A stretch of 64,000 nucleotides of DNA, taken from contig CP000699.1 in NCBI GenBank assembly GCA_000016765.1, forward strand, positions 2,418,001-2,482,000, written 5' to 3'. Shown one piece after another: positions 1-8,697 of this stretch. The position numbers and the translations under genes were made by a program. Source of the DNA: Rhizorhabdus wittichii RW1. GTDB taxonomy: Bacteria; Pseudomonadota; Alphaproteobacteria; Sphingomonadales; Sphingomonadaceae. The notes beneath the pieces were generated by a model. It ran no database searches. It had not been told where the DNA came from and worked only from the letters and a program-made list of their open reading frames with translations. How positions within the stretch are numbered: the stretch's first letter is position 1; the number at the start of each line of letters is the position of its first letter.

Positions 1-237
1 TCGGTCGAGACCGCGCGCGCCTGGACCGCCGCCAACCCCGGGGCGCCGCGCCGCGACCGCCGCCTGCTGCTCGGCGACGGCCGCGAGGTCCGCGCCGGGA
101 TCGAGCAGGTCGCCGAGCTGTACGGCGCGCAGGAGATGATGCTGGTCAACATCATGCCCGACCACGCCAGGCGCCGCCGCTCCTACGAGATGGTCGCCGA
201 GGCCTTCGGGATGACGCGGACGCCGGAAGCGGCTTAA
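1..237 (+). CDS. LLM-class flavin-dependent oxidoreductase, C-terminal fragment
   Basis: The window opens inside this gene; the last 78 codons are present and end with TAA. The tail reads ...YGAQEMMLVNIMPDHARRR... followed by SYEMVAEAFG, which matches the C-terminus of luciferase-like (bacterial luciferase fold) monooxygenases, where the last helix often carries the same 'R-SYELLAEAF' pattern. Such enzymes use reduced FMN and oxygen on varied substrates. The substrate cannot be inferred because the barrel and its FMN-binding part lie outside the window. The family call rests on the tail only. Confidence 0.6.
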   Translation, partial: SVETARAWTAANPGAPRRDRRLLLGDGREVRAGIEQVAELYGAQEMMLVNIMPDHARRRRSYEMVAEAFGMTRTPEAA

Positions 238-264
238 ACGAAACGCATCCCCCTCCCGTCAACG

Positions 265-365
265 CCGCTCATCCTGAGGAGCCATTGAGCGAAGGCGAAA
301 GGGCGTCTCGAAGGTCCTTCGAGACGGGCCTTCACCTGCGTTCGGTCCCTCCTCGGGATGAGCGG
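265..365. repeat. Intergenic inverted repeat (REP-like hairpin)
   Basis: A gene-free 150-bp gap holds a nested palindrome. The outer arms are CCGCTCATCCTGAGGAG near 265 and CTCCTCGGGATGAGCGG near 350. The inner arms form CGTCTCGAAGG/CCTTCGAGACG at about 304-325. Elements of this look are dispersed between genes in many alphaproteobacteria. It may also end transcription of the genes that converge on it from both sides, but it has no clear T-tract. Confidence 0.7.
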
Positions 366-387
366 GTCAGAGAGAAAGGTCGATGCT

Positions 388-1185
388 CTACCCCAGCCGC
401 TCGATCAGCGCCTGCGCCCCCGCCGGATTGCGTTCCTTCGCCCCGGCGATGAGGAACAGGAAGACGTCGCGCCCGTCCGCGCCGCCGTCCGTCGGCGAAC
501 CCGCATAGGGCAGCCCCTCGGGCGCCTCGCCCGCCGCCCATGACCGGGCGATCCCGGCCCAGCGGTCGAGCGCGGCATCGTCATAGCCGGTCGGCACCTC
601 GGCGCTGGTCCGCTGGAGCCGCGCATAGGCGAAGGGCGCGGTCAGGTCGGCGATCATCGGATAGGTCTCATGCTCGGCGAACACGACCGCGCAGCCGCGC
701 TCGCGCGCCAGGTCGACGAAGGCGGGGCAGACGAAGCTGTCGTGCCGCACCTCCAAGGCATGGCGCAACGCCACCCCCTCCTGCTCCGCGGGCAGCAGGT
801 CGAGGAAGCGGGCGAAATCGTCGGGCTCGAATTTCTTCGTACCCATGAACTGCCACAGGATCGGGCCGAGCTTCGGCCCGAGCTCGGCGATCCCCTGCCC
901 GACGAATTTGGCGATCGACTCCGCCCCGTCGGCCAGGACCTTGCGGTTGGTGCAGAAGCGCGACGCCTTGACCGTGAAGACGAAGCCGTCGGGCACGGTG
1001 GCGGCCCATTTCCGCCAGCTCTCGCGCTTCTGGGTGCCGTAATAGGTGCCGTTGATCTCGATCCCGGTCAGCCGCTGGCCGGCATATTCGAGCTCGCGGG
1101 CCTGGGCCAGGCCCTTGGGGTAGAAATTGTCGCGCCACGGCTCGTAGGTCCAGCCGCCGACGCCGACATGGATGGCGCCTGCCAT
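388..1185 (-). CDS. DUF72 family protein (YecE-like)
   Basis: This 265-residue protein begins IHVGVGGWTYEPWRDNFYP, the usual opening of DUF72 (YecE-like) TIM-barrel proteins, followed by the family's 'EINGTYYGT' and 'FVFTVKASRF' blocks and an 'LEVRHDSF' block near residue 145. Length is normal for the family, and the biochemical role is not established. Its ATG overlaps the TGA of the upstream GFA gene by one base, so the two are probably co-transcribed. Confidence 0.85.
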   Translation of the reverse strand: MAGAIHVGVGGWTYEPWRDNFYPKGLAQARELEYAGQRLTGIEINGTYYGTQKRESWRKWAATVPDGFVFTVKASRFCTNRKVLADGAESIAKFVGQGIAELGPKLGPILWQFMGTKKFEPDDFARFLDLLPAEQEGVALRHALEVRHDSFVCPAFVDLARERGCAVVFAEHETYPMIADLTAPFAYARLQRTSAEVPTGYDDAALDRWAGIARSWAAGEAPEGLPYAGSPTDGGADGRDVFLFLIAGAKERNPAGAQALIERLG

Positions 1186-1535
1186 CAGAAGCTGGCCCCG
1201 TCGACCTTCTGTATCTCGAGCGCATCGGGATCGACGCCCTCGACGCAGCGCAGGTTGACCGCCGCCATCTCACTGCCGTCGGGCATCTTCCCCATCGCGA
1301 AGGACTGGGTGCCGCAGGTCGTGCAGAAGCGATGCTCGATCGCGTGCTTGTGGAAGAAATAGCTCTTCAGATCGTCCTCGCCCCGCTCCAGCCGGAACTG
1401 CGCGGCGGGGAAGAAGGCGAGAAGGAAGCCCTTGCGCCGGCAGTGCGAGCAGTTGCACGCCATCGCCTGGGCCGGCACCTCCGCATCGACCGTATAGGCC
1501 ACCTTGCCGCAATGACAGCTTCCTTCAAACGCCAT
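1185..1535 (-). CDS. GFA family (glutathione-dependent formaldehyde-activating-like) protein
   Basis: A 116-residue protein starting MAFEGSCHCGKVAY. The CHCG motif, the CNCSHCRRKG motif near residue 38 and the later FCTTCGTQ motif are the zinc-binding cysteine sets of the GFA fold. The start chosen (1535) has a GGGAGAG ribosome site 7-10 bases upstream; an upstream in-frame start would add an unsupported 15 residues. GFA proteins are named after glutathione-dependent formaldehyde-activating enzyme, but most are functionally uncharacterised. It is followed directly by the DUF72 gene. Confidence 0.85.
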   Translation of the reverse strand: MAFEGSCHCGKVAYTVDAEVPAQAMACNCSHCRRKGFLLAFFPAAQFRLERGEDDLKSYFFHKHAIEHRFCTTCGTQSFAMGKMPDGSEMAAVNLRCVEGVDPDALEIQKVDGASF

Positions 1536-1548
1536 GATCGTCTCTCCC

Positions 1549-1902
1549 TCAATTCTCGACGAAGGTCTTGAACCCGCCATAGATCAGGCGCTTCCCGTCG
1601 AACGGCGCATTCTCCATGTCGTGCTTCATCCGCGGGTCCTCCATCACCTTCTTGTTGATGGCGTCGCGGGCTTCGCGCGATTCATAGGTGATCCAGGAAA
1701 AGACCACCGTCTCGTCGTCCTTCAGATGGACCGCGCGGGGGAAGCTGGTCAACTCCCCGACCGACACGTCGTCGGCCAGCGCCTCGACATAGGACAGCGC
1801 GCCATGGCTCATCCACACGTCGCGCGCCCGTTCGGCCAGCGCCGTGTAGTCGTCGAGCTTGTCCTTCGCCACCGCGACGATGAATCCGTCCACATAAGGC
1901 AT
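1549..1902 (-). CDS. DUF1428 family protein (YbaA-like)
   Basis: A 117-residue protein beginning MPYVDGFIVAVAKDKLDDY and ending with the KRLIYGGFKTFVE block, both typical of DUF1428, a small ferredoxin-like (dimeric alpha-beta barrel) family. 'DDETVVFSWITYESREARD' in the middle is also a family pattern. Function is unknown. It lies 13 bases upstream of the GFA gene and is probably the first gene of a three-gene unit with GFA and DUF72. Confidence 0.85.
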   Translation of the reverse strand: MPYVDGFIVAVAKDKLDDYTALAERARDVWMSHGALSYVEALADDVSVGELTSFPRAVHLKDDETVVFSWITYESREARDAINKKVMEDPRMKHDMENAPFDGKRLIYGGFKTFVEN

Positions 1903-1977
1903 GTCCGTCTCCTTCCCGTTTCCCGGACCGCAGCTTAGCGCATCCGCATGACAAGGACGGAGTCGGCGGTCCCGATC

Positions 1978-2874
1978 CTACACGCCGCGTCGCGCGAATC
2001 CGTCGACCGGTCGGCTTTCGATCAGGTCGACGAGGATTCGGATCGCCGGCCGGTCGCGCACGGCCCGGCCGGCATGCTCGCCGAACAGCAATCCGATGTC
2101 ACGGGTGAAGCCGAAATCGGCCAGGCGCGGGCGCACCACGCCGGGGGCGTGGAAGCTCTCCGGCATCACCGTCACGCCCAGCCCGGCACGGACGAGGCGG
2201 AGCGCGCGATCGTCGCTGGTGACGCGCGCCGGGAAGAAGGGGCGGACGCCGCGCGCGGTGAAATAGCGGCTGGTGTCCGACAGCAGTTCGCAATGGCGGC
2301 GAACGATCATCGGCTCGCCGGCCAGCTCGGCCCCGTCGATCATGTCGCGGTCGGCGAGCCGGTGGGTCGCCGCCATCGCCAGCGCATAGCCCTCGGTCAG
2401 CAGCCGCTCGGCCGGCAGCCGGCTGTCGCCGCGCAGGATGGTCAGCGCCACGTCGAGATTGCCGCGCGCCAGCCGCTCGGCCAGCTCGCGCTCGCGCCCC
2501 TCGACCAGCTCGACCCGCTCGCCGCCGCCGCTGTCGCGCAGCCGCGCGGCATAATCCTCGATCCACGCCGCCGGGATCGAGCCGAGCACGCCCAGCCGCA
2601 CCGTCGCGGGCGCCGCCGCCGACTGCACCGCGCGCTCGGCCGCCGCGAACTCGGCCTCGATCCGGCGCGCATGGCCGGCGAGGTCGACCGCCGCCGCGGT
2701 CAGCTCGACCCGGCGGTTGGTGCGGATGAACAAGGGACGGCCGAGCAGGGTTTCGAGCTTGGCGATGCCGGCGGACAGGGTCGGCTGCGAGACGTTGCAC
2801 GACGCCGCCGCCTTGGAGAAATTGCCCTGGTCGATCACCGCCAGGAAGTAACGGAGCAGATAGCGGTCCACCAT
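1978..2874 (-). CDS. LysR family transcriptional regulator
   Basis: A 298-residue LysR-type regulator. The N-terminal helix-turn-helix reads YFLAVIDQGNFSKAAASC then NVSQPTLSAGIAKLETLLGR (residues 8-45). The periplasmic-binding-protein-like effector domain occupies about 90-290. It is divergent from the isovaleryl-CoA dehydrogenase gene, with 93 bases between start codons and a palindrome over its own start, so it is a strong candidate regulator of leucine degradation. Many bacteria use the MerR-type LiuR for this job, so a LysR here is a variation or regulates something else. Effector unknown. Confidence 0.88.
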   Translation of the reverse strand: MVDRYLLRYFLAVIDQGNFSKAAASCNVSQPTLSAGIAKLETLLGRPLFIRTNRRVELTAAAVDLAGHARRIEAEFAAAERAVQSAAAPATVRLGVLGSIPAAWIEDYAARLRDSGGGERVELVEGRERELAERLARGNLDVALTILRGDSRLPAERLLTEGYALAMAATHRLADRDMIDGAELAGEPMIVRRHCELLSDTSRYFTARGVRPFFPARVTSDDRALRLVRAGLGVTVMPESFHAPGVVRPRLADFGFTRDIGLLFGEHAGRAVRDRPAIRILVDLIESRPVDGFARRGV

Positions 2875-2888
2875 AGATATGGTCTATG
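2872..2888. promoter_or_regulatory. Candidate LysR operator in divergent promoter region
   Basis: CATAGA-TATGG-TCTATG is a perfect 6-bp inverted repeat. It overlaps the ATG of the LysR gene (2872-2874) and lies 80 bases upstream of the divergent dehydrogenase start. Position and symmetry fit an autorepression or activator site of the LysR protein; binding is inferred. Confidence 0.5.
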
Positions 2889-2967
2889 ATGTTCCCTCAT
2901 CCCTTTCAATTTTTCTTATGGACGCGACTGAATTATCAGGGCGGTTCGGAATATCGGAGAGGTTGCC

Positions 2968-4113
2968 ATGGCAGATTTCGACTTCGCGCTGGGCGAGATG
3001 GCGGATGCGATCCGCGACACGACGGCGCGCTTCGCCGCCGACCGGATCGCCCCGCTCGCGGCGAAGATCGACGCGGACGACTGGTTCCCGCGCGAGATAT
3101 GGCCCGAAATGGGCGCGCTCGGCCTGCACGGGATCACGGTGGACGAGGCCGACGGCGGCCTCGGCCTCGGCTATCTCGAACATGTCGTGGCCCAGGAGGA
3201 GGTCGCCCGCGCCTCGGCCTCGATCGGGCTGAGCTACGGCGCCCATTCGAACCTGTGCGTCAACCAGATCCGCCGCTGGGCGACCGCCGAGCAGAAGGCC
3301 CGCTACCTCCCCAAGCTGATCTCGGGCGAGCATGTCGGCAGCCTCGCCATGTCGGAGGCGGGGGCCGGCTCCGACGTCGTCTCGATGAAGCTGCGCGCCG
3401 ACCGGAAGGGCGACCGCTATATCCTCAACGGCACCAAATTCTGGATCACCAACGCGACCTATGCGGACACGCTGGTCGTCTACGCCAAGACCGGCGAGGG
3501 ATCGCGGGGGATCACCACCTTCCTCATCGAGAAGGGCTTCAAGGGCTTCTCGATCGGGCAGAAGATCGACAAGGTCGGCATGCGCGGATCGCCGACCGCC
3601 GAGCTGGTGTTCGACGATTGCGAGGTGCCCGAGGAGAACGTCATGGGCCCGGTCGGCGGCGGCGTCGGCGTGCTGATGTCGGGCCTCGACTATGAGCGGA
3701 CCGTGCTCGCCGGCATCCAGCTCGGCATCATGCAGGCCTGCCTCGACACCGTCCTGCCCTATGTCCGCGACCGCAAGCAGTTCGGCCAGCCGATCGGCGC
3801 CTTCCAGCTCATGCAGGCCAAGGTCGCCGACATGTATGTCGCGCTCAATTCGGCGCGCGCCTATGTCTATGCGGTGGCGAAGAACTGCGATGCCGGCCGG
3901 ACGACCCGCTTCGACGCGGCCGGCGCGATCCTGCTCGCCAGCGAGAATGCGGTGAAGGTCGCCAACGAGGCGGTCCAGGCACTGGGCGGCGCGGGCTACA
4001 CCAAGGACTGGCCGGTCGAACGCTATATGCGCGACGCCAAGCTGCTCGACATCGGCGCGGGCACCAACGAGATCCGCCGCATGCTGATCGGCCGGGAAGT
4101 GATCGGGGCATGA
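2968..4113 (+). CDS. ivd: Isovaleryl-CoA dehydrogenase
   Basis: A 381-residue acyl-CoA dehydrogenase. It oxidises isovaleryl-CoA to 3-methylcrotonyl-CoA in leucine breakdown and passes electrons to electron-transfer flavoprotein. Seen: LAMSEAGAGSDVVSMK (FAD and substrate binding, about 130), FWITNATYAD, and GLDYERTVLAG with the glutamate at residue 243 in the position of the catalytic base of human IVD. The C-terminal YTKDWPVERYMRDAKLLDIGAGTNEI... block is also present. Followed by both subunits of methylcrotonyl-CoA carboxylase, which strongly supports IVD over a general acyl-CoA dehydrogenase. Confidence 0.92.
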   Translation: MADFDFALGEMADAIRDTTARFAADRIAPLAAKIDADDWFPREIWPEMGALGLHGITVDEADGGLGLGYLEHVVAQEEVARASASIGLSYGAHSNLCVNQIRRWATAEQKARYLPKLISGEHVGSLAMSEAGAGSDVVSMKLRADRKGDRYILNGTKFWITNATYADTLVVYAKTGEGSRGITTFLIEKGFKGFSIGQKIDKVGMRGSPTAELVFDDCEVPEENVMGPVGGGVGVLMSGLDYERTVLAGIQLGIMQACLDTVLPYVRDRKQFGQPIGAFQLMQAKVADMYVALNSARAYVYAVAKNCDAGRTTRFDAAGAILLASENAVKVANEAVQALGGAGYTKDWPVERYMRDAKLLDIGAGTNEIRRMLIGREVIGA

Positions 4114-4136
4114 CCGGCCGTCACAACCATATATCT

Positions 4137-4277
4137 CCCTCCCCTTCAGGGGAGGGATGTAAGGGTGGGGTACGGAGTGAAGGGGCTCAATGCCCCTTCA
4201 CGGAGTTCTCCGGGACGATCGGGGAAGGCTCGCTGCGCTCGCCACCCACCCCTTCCCCCTCCCTTGAAAGGGAGGGG
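4137..4277. repeat. Composite intergenic repeat with three hairpins
   Basis: Between ivd and the carboxylase beta gene lie three hairpins in a row. They are CCCTCCCCTTCAGGGGAGGG (4137-4156), TGAAGGGG/CCCCTTCA (4178-4200) and CCCTCCCTTGAAAGGGAGGG (4257-4276). The whole block is also roughly an inverted repeat of itself (left GGGAGGGATGTAAGGGTGGG, right CCCACCCCTTCC...). This is a typical mobile intergenic element of sphingomonads. It may modulate read-through or mRNA stability within the operon. Confidence 0.65.
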
Positions 4278-4285
4278 CTTATCCG

Positions 4286-5887
4286 ATGACCCGGCTTTCC
4301 ACCCTCGCCGACCCCGCATCGCCGGACTTCGCCGCCAACGCCGCGCACAACCGCGCGCTGGCCGACGAGCTGCGCGCCCGGGTCGCCACCGCCGCGCTCG
4401 GCGGGTCGGAGGCGCATCGCGAGCGCCATGTCGCGCGCGGCAAGCTGCTGCCGCGCGACCGCGTCCATCGCCTGCTCGATCCGGGCTCGCCCTTCCTCGA
4501 GATCGGACAGCTCGCCGCCAACGGCATGTACGACAAGGAGGGTGGACCGCCCGGCGCCGGCGTGATCGCCGGGATCGGCAGCGTCCGGGGCCGCCACTGC
4601 ATGATCGTCGCCAACGACCCGACGGTGAAGGGCGGCGCCTATTTCCCGATGACGGTGAAGAAGCACCTCCGCGCGCAGGAGATCGCGCGCGAGAACCGGC
4701 TTCCCTGCATCTACCTGGTCGATTCGGGCGGCGCCAACCTGCCCCACCAGGCCGAGGTCTTCCCCGATCGCGACCATTTCGGCCGGATCTTCTTCAACCA
4801 GGCGCAGATGTCGGCCGAGGGCATCCCCCAGATCGCCTGCGTGATGGGAAGCTGCACCGCGGGCGGCGCCTATGTCCCCGCCATGTCGGACGAGACGGTG
4901 ATCGTCCGCCAGCAGGGCACGATCTTCCTCGCCGGCCCGCCGCTGGTGAAGGCCGCGACCGGCGAGGTGATCACCGCCGAGGACCTGGGCGGCGGCGACC
5001 TCCACGCGCGCAAGTCGGGCGTGGTCGACCATCTCGCCGAGAATGACGAGCATGCGCTGCTGATCGTCCGCGACATCGTCGCGACGCTGCAGCCGCCGTC
5101 CCCCGCGCCGGTCAACCGCGCCGATCCGAAGGCGCCGCTGTTCGACCCCGCCGAGCTCTACGGCATCGTGCCGCAGGACGTCCGCGCGCCCTATGACGTG
5201 CACGAGGTGATCGCGCGGATCGTCGACGGATCGGAGCTGCACGAGTTCAAGCCGCTCTACGGCACCACGCTGGTCTGCGGCTTCGCCCATATCTGGGGCC
5301 AGCCGGTGGCGATCCTCGCCAACAACGGCGTGCTGTTCTCCGAAAGCGCGCTCAAGGGCGCGCATTTCATCGAGCTCGCCTGCCAGCGCCGGGTGCCGCT
5401 GCTGTTCCTCCAGAACATCTCGGGCTTCATGGTCGGCGGCAAGTACGAGGCGGAGGGCATCGCCAAGAACGGCGCCAAGCTGGTGACCGCGGTCGCCACC
5501 GCCAGCGTGCCCAAGATCACCGTGCTGATCGGCGGCAGCTTCGGCGCCGGCAATTACGGCATGTGCGGCCGCGCCTATCAGCCGCGCTTCCTGTTCACCT
5601 GGCCCAATGCGCGGATCAGCGTGATGGGCGGCGAGCAGGCCGCGTCGGTGCTGGCCACCGTCCACCGCGACGCCGACACATGGACGCCCGAGCAGGCCGA
5701 GGCGTTCAAGGCGCCGATCCGCCAGAAATACGAGGACGAGGGCAATCCCTATTATGCGACGGCGCGGATGTGGGACGACGGGATCATCGACCCCGCCCAG
5801 ACCCGCGACGTCCTCGGCCTTGCCCTCGCCGCCACGCTGAACGCCCCGATCCCCGATCGCGCGCAGTTCGGCGTGTTTCGGATGTGA
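4286..5887 (+). CDS. mccB: Methylcrotonyl-CoA carboxylase, carboxyltransferase (beta) subunit
   Basis: A 533-residue carboxyltransferase of two crotonase-like domains. It moves CO2 from carboxybiotin to 3-methylcrotonyl-CoA, giving 3-methylglutaconyl-CoA. Diagnostic blocks are [14 protein letters not shown]-like '[20 protein letters not shown]' (about 145-165), '[19 protein letters not shown]', '[12 protein letters not shown]' (about 375) and '[13 protein letters not shown]' near 450. Length matches the MCC beta family. It follows ivd, and the biotin-bearing alpha subunit is 220 bases downstream; the enoyl-CoA hydratase often found between them is absent here. Confidence 0.93.
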   Translation: MTRLSTLADPASPDFAANAAHNRALADELRARVATAALGGSEAHRERHVARGKLLPRDRVHRLLDPGSPFLEIGQLAANGMYDKEGGPPGAGVIAGIGSVRGRHCMIVANDPTVKGGAYFPMTVKKHLRAQEIARENRLPCIYLVDSGGANLPHQAEVFPDRDHFGRIFFNQAQMSAEGIPQIACVMGSCTAGGAYVPAMSDETVIVRQQGTIFLAGPPLVKAATGEVITAEDLGGGDLHARKSGVVDHLAENDEHALLIVRDIVATLQPPSPAPVNRADPKAPLFDPAELYGIVPQDVRAPYDVHEVIARIVDGSELHEFKPLYGTTLVCGFAHIWGQPVAILANNGVLFSESALKGAHFIELACQRRVPLLFLQNISGFMVGGKYEAEGIAKNGAKLVTAVATASVPKITVLIGGSFGAGNYGMCGRAYQPRFLFTWPNARISVMGGEQAASVLATVHRDADTWTPEQAEAFKAPIRQKYEDEGNPYYATARMWDDGIIDPAQTRDVLGLALAATLNAPIPDRAQFGVFRM

Positions 5888-5900
5888 CGGCGATGACCGG

Positions 5901-5937
5901 GCTTCGTATCGAGGGTTCGAATCCTTCCCGCTCCACC
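5901..5937 (+). other. tRNA-Ser-like 3' fragment (no 5' half)
   Basis: Fourteen bases after the carboxylase stop the sequence turns into the 3' part of a tRNA. There is a variable-arm-like stretch CTTCGTATC, then a T-arm GAGGG-TTCGAAT-CCTTC, then acceptor half CCGCTCC and ACC. The long variable arm before the T-arm suggests tRNA-Ser. No matching 5' half (it would begin GGAGCGG) exists upstream, which is coding. It is a relic or a piece carried with the adjacent intergenic repeat, not a functional tRNA. Confidence 0.5.
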
Positions 5938-5942
5938 TTTCC

Positions 5943-6090
5943 CGTCACCCCTGCGAAGGCAGGGGTCCATGTCTCTCTCCACAAGGGACGACATCCGAGA
6001 AGGCGACAGACATGGATGCCAGCCTTCAGCCCGTGGCTGAAGTTTATCCCGAGCGCCTGCCTTGCAGGCAGTCGAGGGGCTGGCATGACG
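5943..6090. repeat. Intergenic repeat between carboxylase subunits
   Basis: About 148 bases of hairpin-rich sequence. A left unit CGTCACCCCTGCGAAGGCAG with the CCTGCGAAGGCAGG hairpin and TCCATG lies opposite an inverted right unit (CATGGATGCCAGCC at about 6012-6026, and GGCTGGCATGACG at 6078-6090). An internal CTTCAGCCCGTGGCTGAAG hairpin sits at about 6024-6042. This matches the style of dispersed sphingomonad intergenic elements. It contains no gene. Confidence 0.65.
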
Positions 6091-6107
6091 AATGAGGAGA
6101 AGCGGTC

Positions 6108-7979
6108 GTGATCAAGTCTCTCCTCATCGCCAATCGCGGCGAGATCGCCCGCCGCATCATCCGCACTGCGCGGAAGATGGGCATCCGCACCGTCGCGGTG
6201 CATTCGGACGTCGACGCCGCCATGCCCTTCGTGCGCGAGGCGGACGCGGCGGTGTGCATCGGCTCCGCCCCGGCGCGCGAATCCTATCTGGTCCAGGCGA
6301 AGATCCTGGAGGCCGCGAAGGCGACCGGCGCCGAGGCGATCCACCCCGGCTACGGCTTCCTCTCGGAAAATGCCGAGTTCGCCGAGGCGGTCGAGGCGGC
6401 CGGCCTCGTCTGGGTCGGCGCGCCCGCCCATTCGATCCGCGCCATGGGCCTGAAGGACGCCGCCAAGAAGCTGATGGTCGCGGCCGGCGTGCCCGTCACC
6501 CCCGGCTATATGGGCGAAGACCAGGACCCCGCCCATCTGAAGGCCGAGGCCGATCGGATCGGCTATCCGGTGCTGATCAAGGCGGTCGCCGGCGGCGGCG
6601 GCAAGGGCATGCGCAAGGTCGACGCGTCCGCCGACTTCGCCGACGCGCTGCTGTCCTGCCAGCGCGAGGCGGCCTCCTCCTTCGGCGACGACCGCGTGCT
6701 GATCGAAAAGTACATCCTCGGTCCCCGGCACATCGAGGTGCAGGTGTTCGGCGACCGGCACGGCCATGTCGTCCACCTGTTCGAGCGCGACTGCTCGCTC
6801 CAGCGCCGCCACCAGAAGGTGATCGAGGAGGCCCCCGCCCCCGGCATGGACGCGGCCACCCGCGCCGCCGTCTGCGAGGCGGCGGTCAAGGCGGCCAAGG
6901 CGGTCGACTATGTCGGCGCGGGCACGATCGAGTTCATCGCCGACGCCTCCGAAGGGCTGCGCGCCGACCGCATCTGGTTCATGGAGATGAACACGCGGCT
7001 GCAGGTCGAGCATCCGGTGACCGAGGCGATCACCGGCCAGGACCTGGTCGAATGGCAGCTTCGCGTCGCGTCGGGCGAACCCCTGCCGAGGACGCAGGAG
7101 CAGCTCTCGATCAACGGCTGGGCGATGGAGGCGCGGCTCTATGCCGAGAATCCGTCGAACGGCTTCCTGCCGTCGACCGGCCCGCTCACCCGGCTGCGCC
7201 TGCCGCGCGGCATCCGCGTCGACAGCGGCGTCGAGGAGGGCGGCGAGGTGTCGCCCTATTACGATCCGATGATCGCCAAGCTGATCGTCGCGGCACCGAG
7301 CCGGCCGGCGGCGGCGGCGAAGCTCGCCCAGGCGGCGGCGCGGGTCGAGGTCTGGCCGGTCCGCACCAACGCCGCCTTCCTGGCGCGCGCGGCGGCCGAT
7401 CCCGATTTCGTCGCCGGCCATGTCGACACCGGCTTCATCGAGCGCCACGCCGACCGGCTCGTCCCTCCCGCCGAACCGTCGGCGGCGGTACAGCAGGCCG
7501 CCGCCCGCGCGCTGCTGCCGACGGAAGCGACCGATGCCTGGACCAGCCTGACCGGCTTCCGCGCCAATGCCGCGCCCGAGCGGCGGATCGAGGTCGAGGT
7601 GGCGGGGCATAGCCATCTGGTCGCGCTCGACGACGGCGCGGCCGGCGGCAAGCTGCGCGCCGTGGGCGGCGAGACGCTGCTGTTCCTCGACGGCGAGGCC
7701 TGGCCGGTCGAGGCGCCGCGCGCCGACCATGCCGGCGGCGGCGGGGCGGTGTCCGACGGTGCGCTGCTCGCGCCGATGCCGGGAAAGGTGATCGCGGTCG
7801 AGGTCGCCGAGGGCGACGCCGTGACCAAGGGCCAGAAGCTGCTGGTGCTCGAGGCGATGAAGATGGAGCAGGCGATGCTCGCCCCGTTCGACGGCATCGT
7901 CGCCGAGCTCAAGGCCAGCGTCGGCGGCCAGGTGAGCGAAGGCGCCATGCTCGCCCGGGTGGAGAAGGCGGAGGACTGA
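6108..7979 (+). CDS. mccA: Methylcrotonyl-CoA carboxylase, biotin carboxylase/BCCP (alpha) subunit
   Basis: A 623-residue protein with the biotin carboxylase domain (SLLIANRGEIARRIIRTA at the N-terminus; ATP-grasp glycine loop KAVAGGGGKGMRKV near 160; FMEMNTRLQVEHPVTE near 295) and a C-terminal biotinyl domain with VLEAMKMEQ near residue 580, where the lysine carries biotin. It carboxylates biotin with ATP and bicarbonate and hands it to the beta subunit. Domain order and length fit the MCC alpha subunit. The gene closes the ivd-mccB-mccA set. Confidence 0.93.
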   Translation: MIKSLLIANRGEIARRIIRTARKMGIRTVAVHSDVDAAMPFVREADAAVCIGSAPARESYLVQAKILEAAKATGAEAIHPGYGFLSENAEFAEAVEAAGLVWVGAPAHSIRAMGLKDAAKKLMVAAGVPVTPGYMGEDQDPAHLKAEADRIGYPVLIKAVAGGGGKGMRKVDASADFADALLSCQREAASSFGDDRVLIEKYILGPRHIEVQVFGDRHGHVVHLFERDCSLQRRHQKVIEEAPAPGMDAATRAAVCEAAVKAAKAVDYVGAGTIEFIADASEGLRADRIWFMEMNTRLQVEHPVTEAITGQDLVEWQLRVASGEPLPRTQEQLSINGWAMEARLYAENPSNGFLPSTGPLTRLRLPRGIRVDSGVEEGGEVSPYYDPMIAKLIVAAPSRPAAAAKLAQAAARVEVWPVRTNAAFLARAAADPDFVAGHVDTGFIERHADRLVPPAEPSAAVQQAAARALLPTEATDAWTSLTGFRANAAPERRIEVEVAGHSHLVALDDGAAGGKLRAVGGETLLFLDGEAWPVEAPRADHAGGGGAVSDGALLAPMPGKVIAVEVAEGDAVTKGQKLLVLEAMKMEQAMLAPFDGIVAELKASVGGQVSEGAMLARVEKAED

Positions 7980-7998
7980 GCCTCCCGCCTTCGCCGTC

Positions 7999-8697
7999 TC
8001 ACGCCGTGCCGACCCAGCCCCGCCAGGTGAAGGCCGCGTAGAACAGGCTCAGCTCGGCGAAGCCCGCCGCGCGCAGGATCGTCTCGTCCTGCTCCGGGGT
8101 GAACATGTTGACGGCGCGGTCGACCGAATCGCGGGCATTCTCGGCCAGCGCGGGATCGACCCCGGACGAGACCGCGAAGGCCGCGTAGCGCGACAGCCAG
8201 AGCCTACGCTCGCCCCGCTCCTGCGGAAAGCTGCCGTGCACCGCGACGAAGGGCGCGCCGGGGTGCAGCCGCTCGCGGATCGCGGCGGCGGTGCGGCAGC
8301 GCTCCTCGGCGTCGAGGAAATGGAGCGTCAGCAGGCAGGTCGCCCCGTCGAACGGCCCGGCGGGCGCATCGTCGATATAGCCCTGAACCAGTTCGACCCG
8401 CTCCATCAGCGGCCCGAGCGTGCGTTCGGCCAGCGCGAGCATCTCCGCCGCCGGATCGACGCCGACGAAGGTCCAGCCGGGATGCGCCTCGGCCAGCGCC
8501 TTCAATTCCAGTCCGCCGCCCGCGCCGAGCACCAGGACGCGGCCGTCGTCGGGCACCCGTTCGGCGAGCAGCAGCCCGGTCATGCGATGGACCGCCTCCA
8601 GCCCCGGCACGAAGCGGCGCGGCCCGTCCGAATAGTGCGCCACCTTCTCCGCGTCCTGGAATCCCTTCATGAAATCCAGCGCGCCGTCCTCAGCCAT
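7999..8697 (-). CDS. Class I SAM-dependent methyltransferase
   Basis: A 232-residue protein with a Rossmann SAM-binding start, RVLVLGAGGGLELKALAEAHPG (residues 53-73), then FVGVDPAAEMLALA (acidic D after the second strand) and GPFDGATCLLTLHFL, the motif-IV region. It resembles small-molecule methyltransferases; the substrate is unknown. It overlaps the Rrf2 regulator gene upstream by 8 bases, so the two are translationally coupled and the regulator probably controls it. Confidence 0.75.
   Translation of the reverse strand: MAEDGALDFMKGFQDAEKVAHYSDGPRRFVPGLEAVHRMTGLLLAERVPDDGRVLVLGAGGGLELKALAEAHPGWTFVGVDPAAEMLALAERTLGPLMERVELVQGYIDDAPAGPFDGATCLLTLHFLDAEERCRTAAAIRERLHPGAPFVAVHGSFPQERGERRLWLSRYAAFAVSSGVDPALAENARDSVDRAVNMFTPEQDETILRAAGFAELSLFYAAFTWRGWVGTA

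Noticed and set aside
5901-5937. Complete tRNA gene after mccB
   Set aside because: Only the 3' part is present; the 5' half would lie in coding sequence and does not match.
5784-7730. 648-codon minus-strand open frame opposite the carboxylase alpha gene
   Set aside because: Arg/Gly-rich shadow frame of a GC-rich gene; no domain, and the plus strand has a clear biotin carboxylase.
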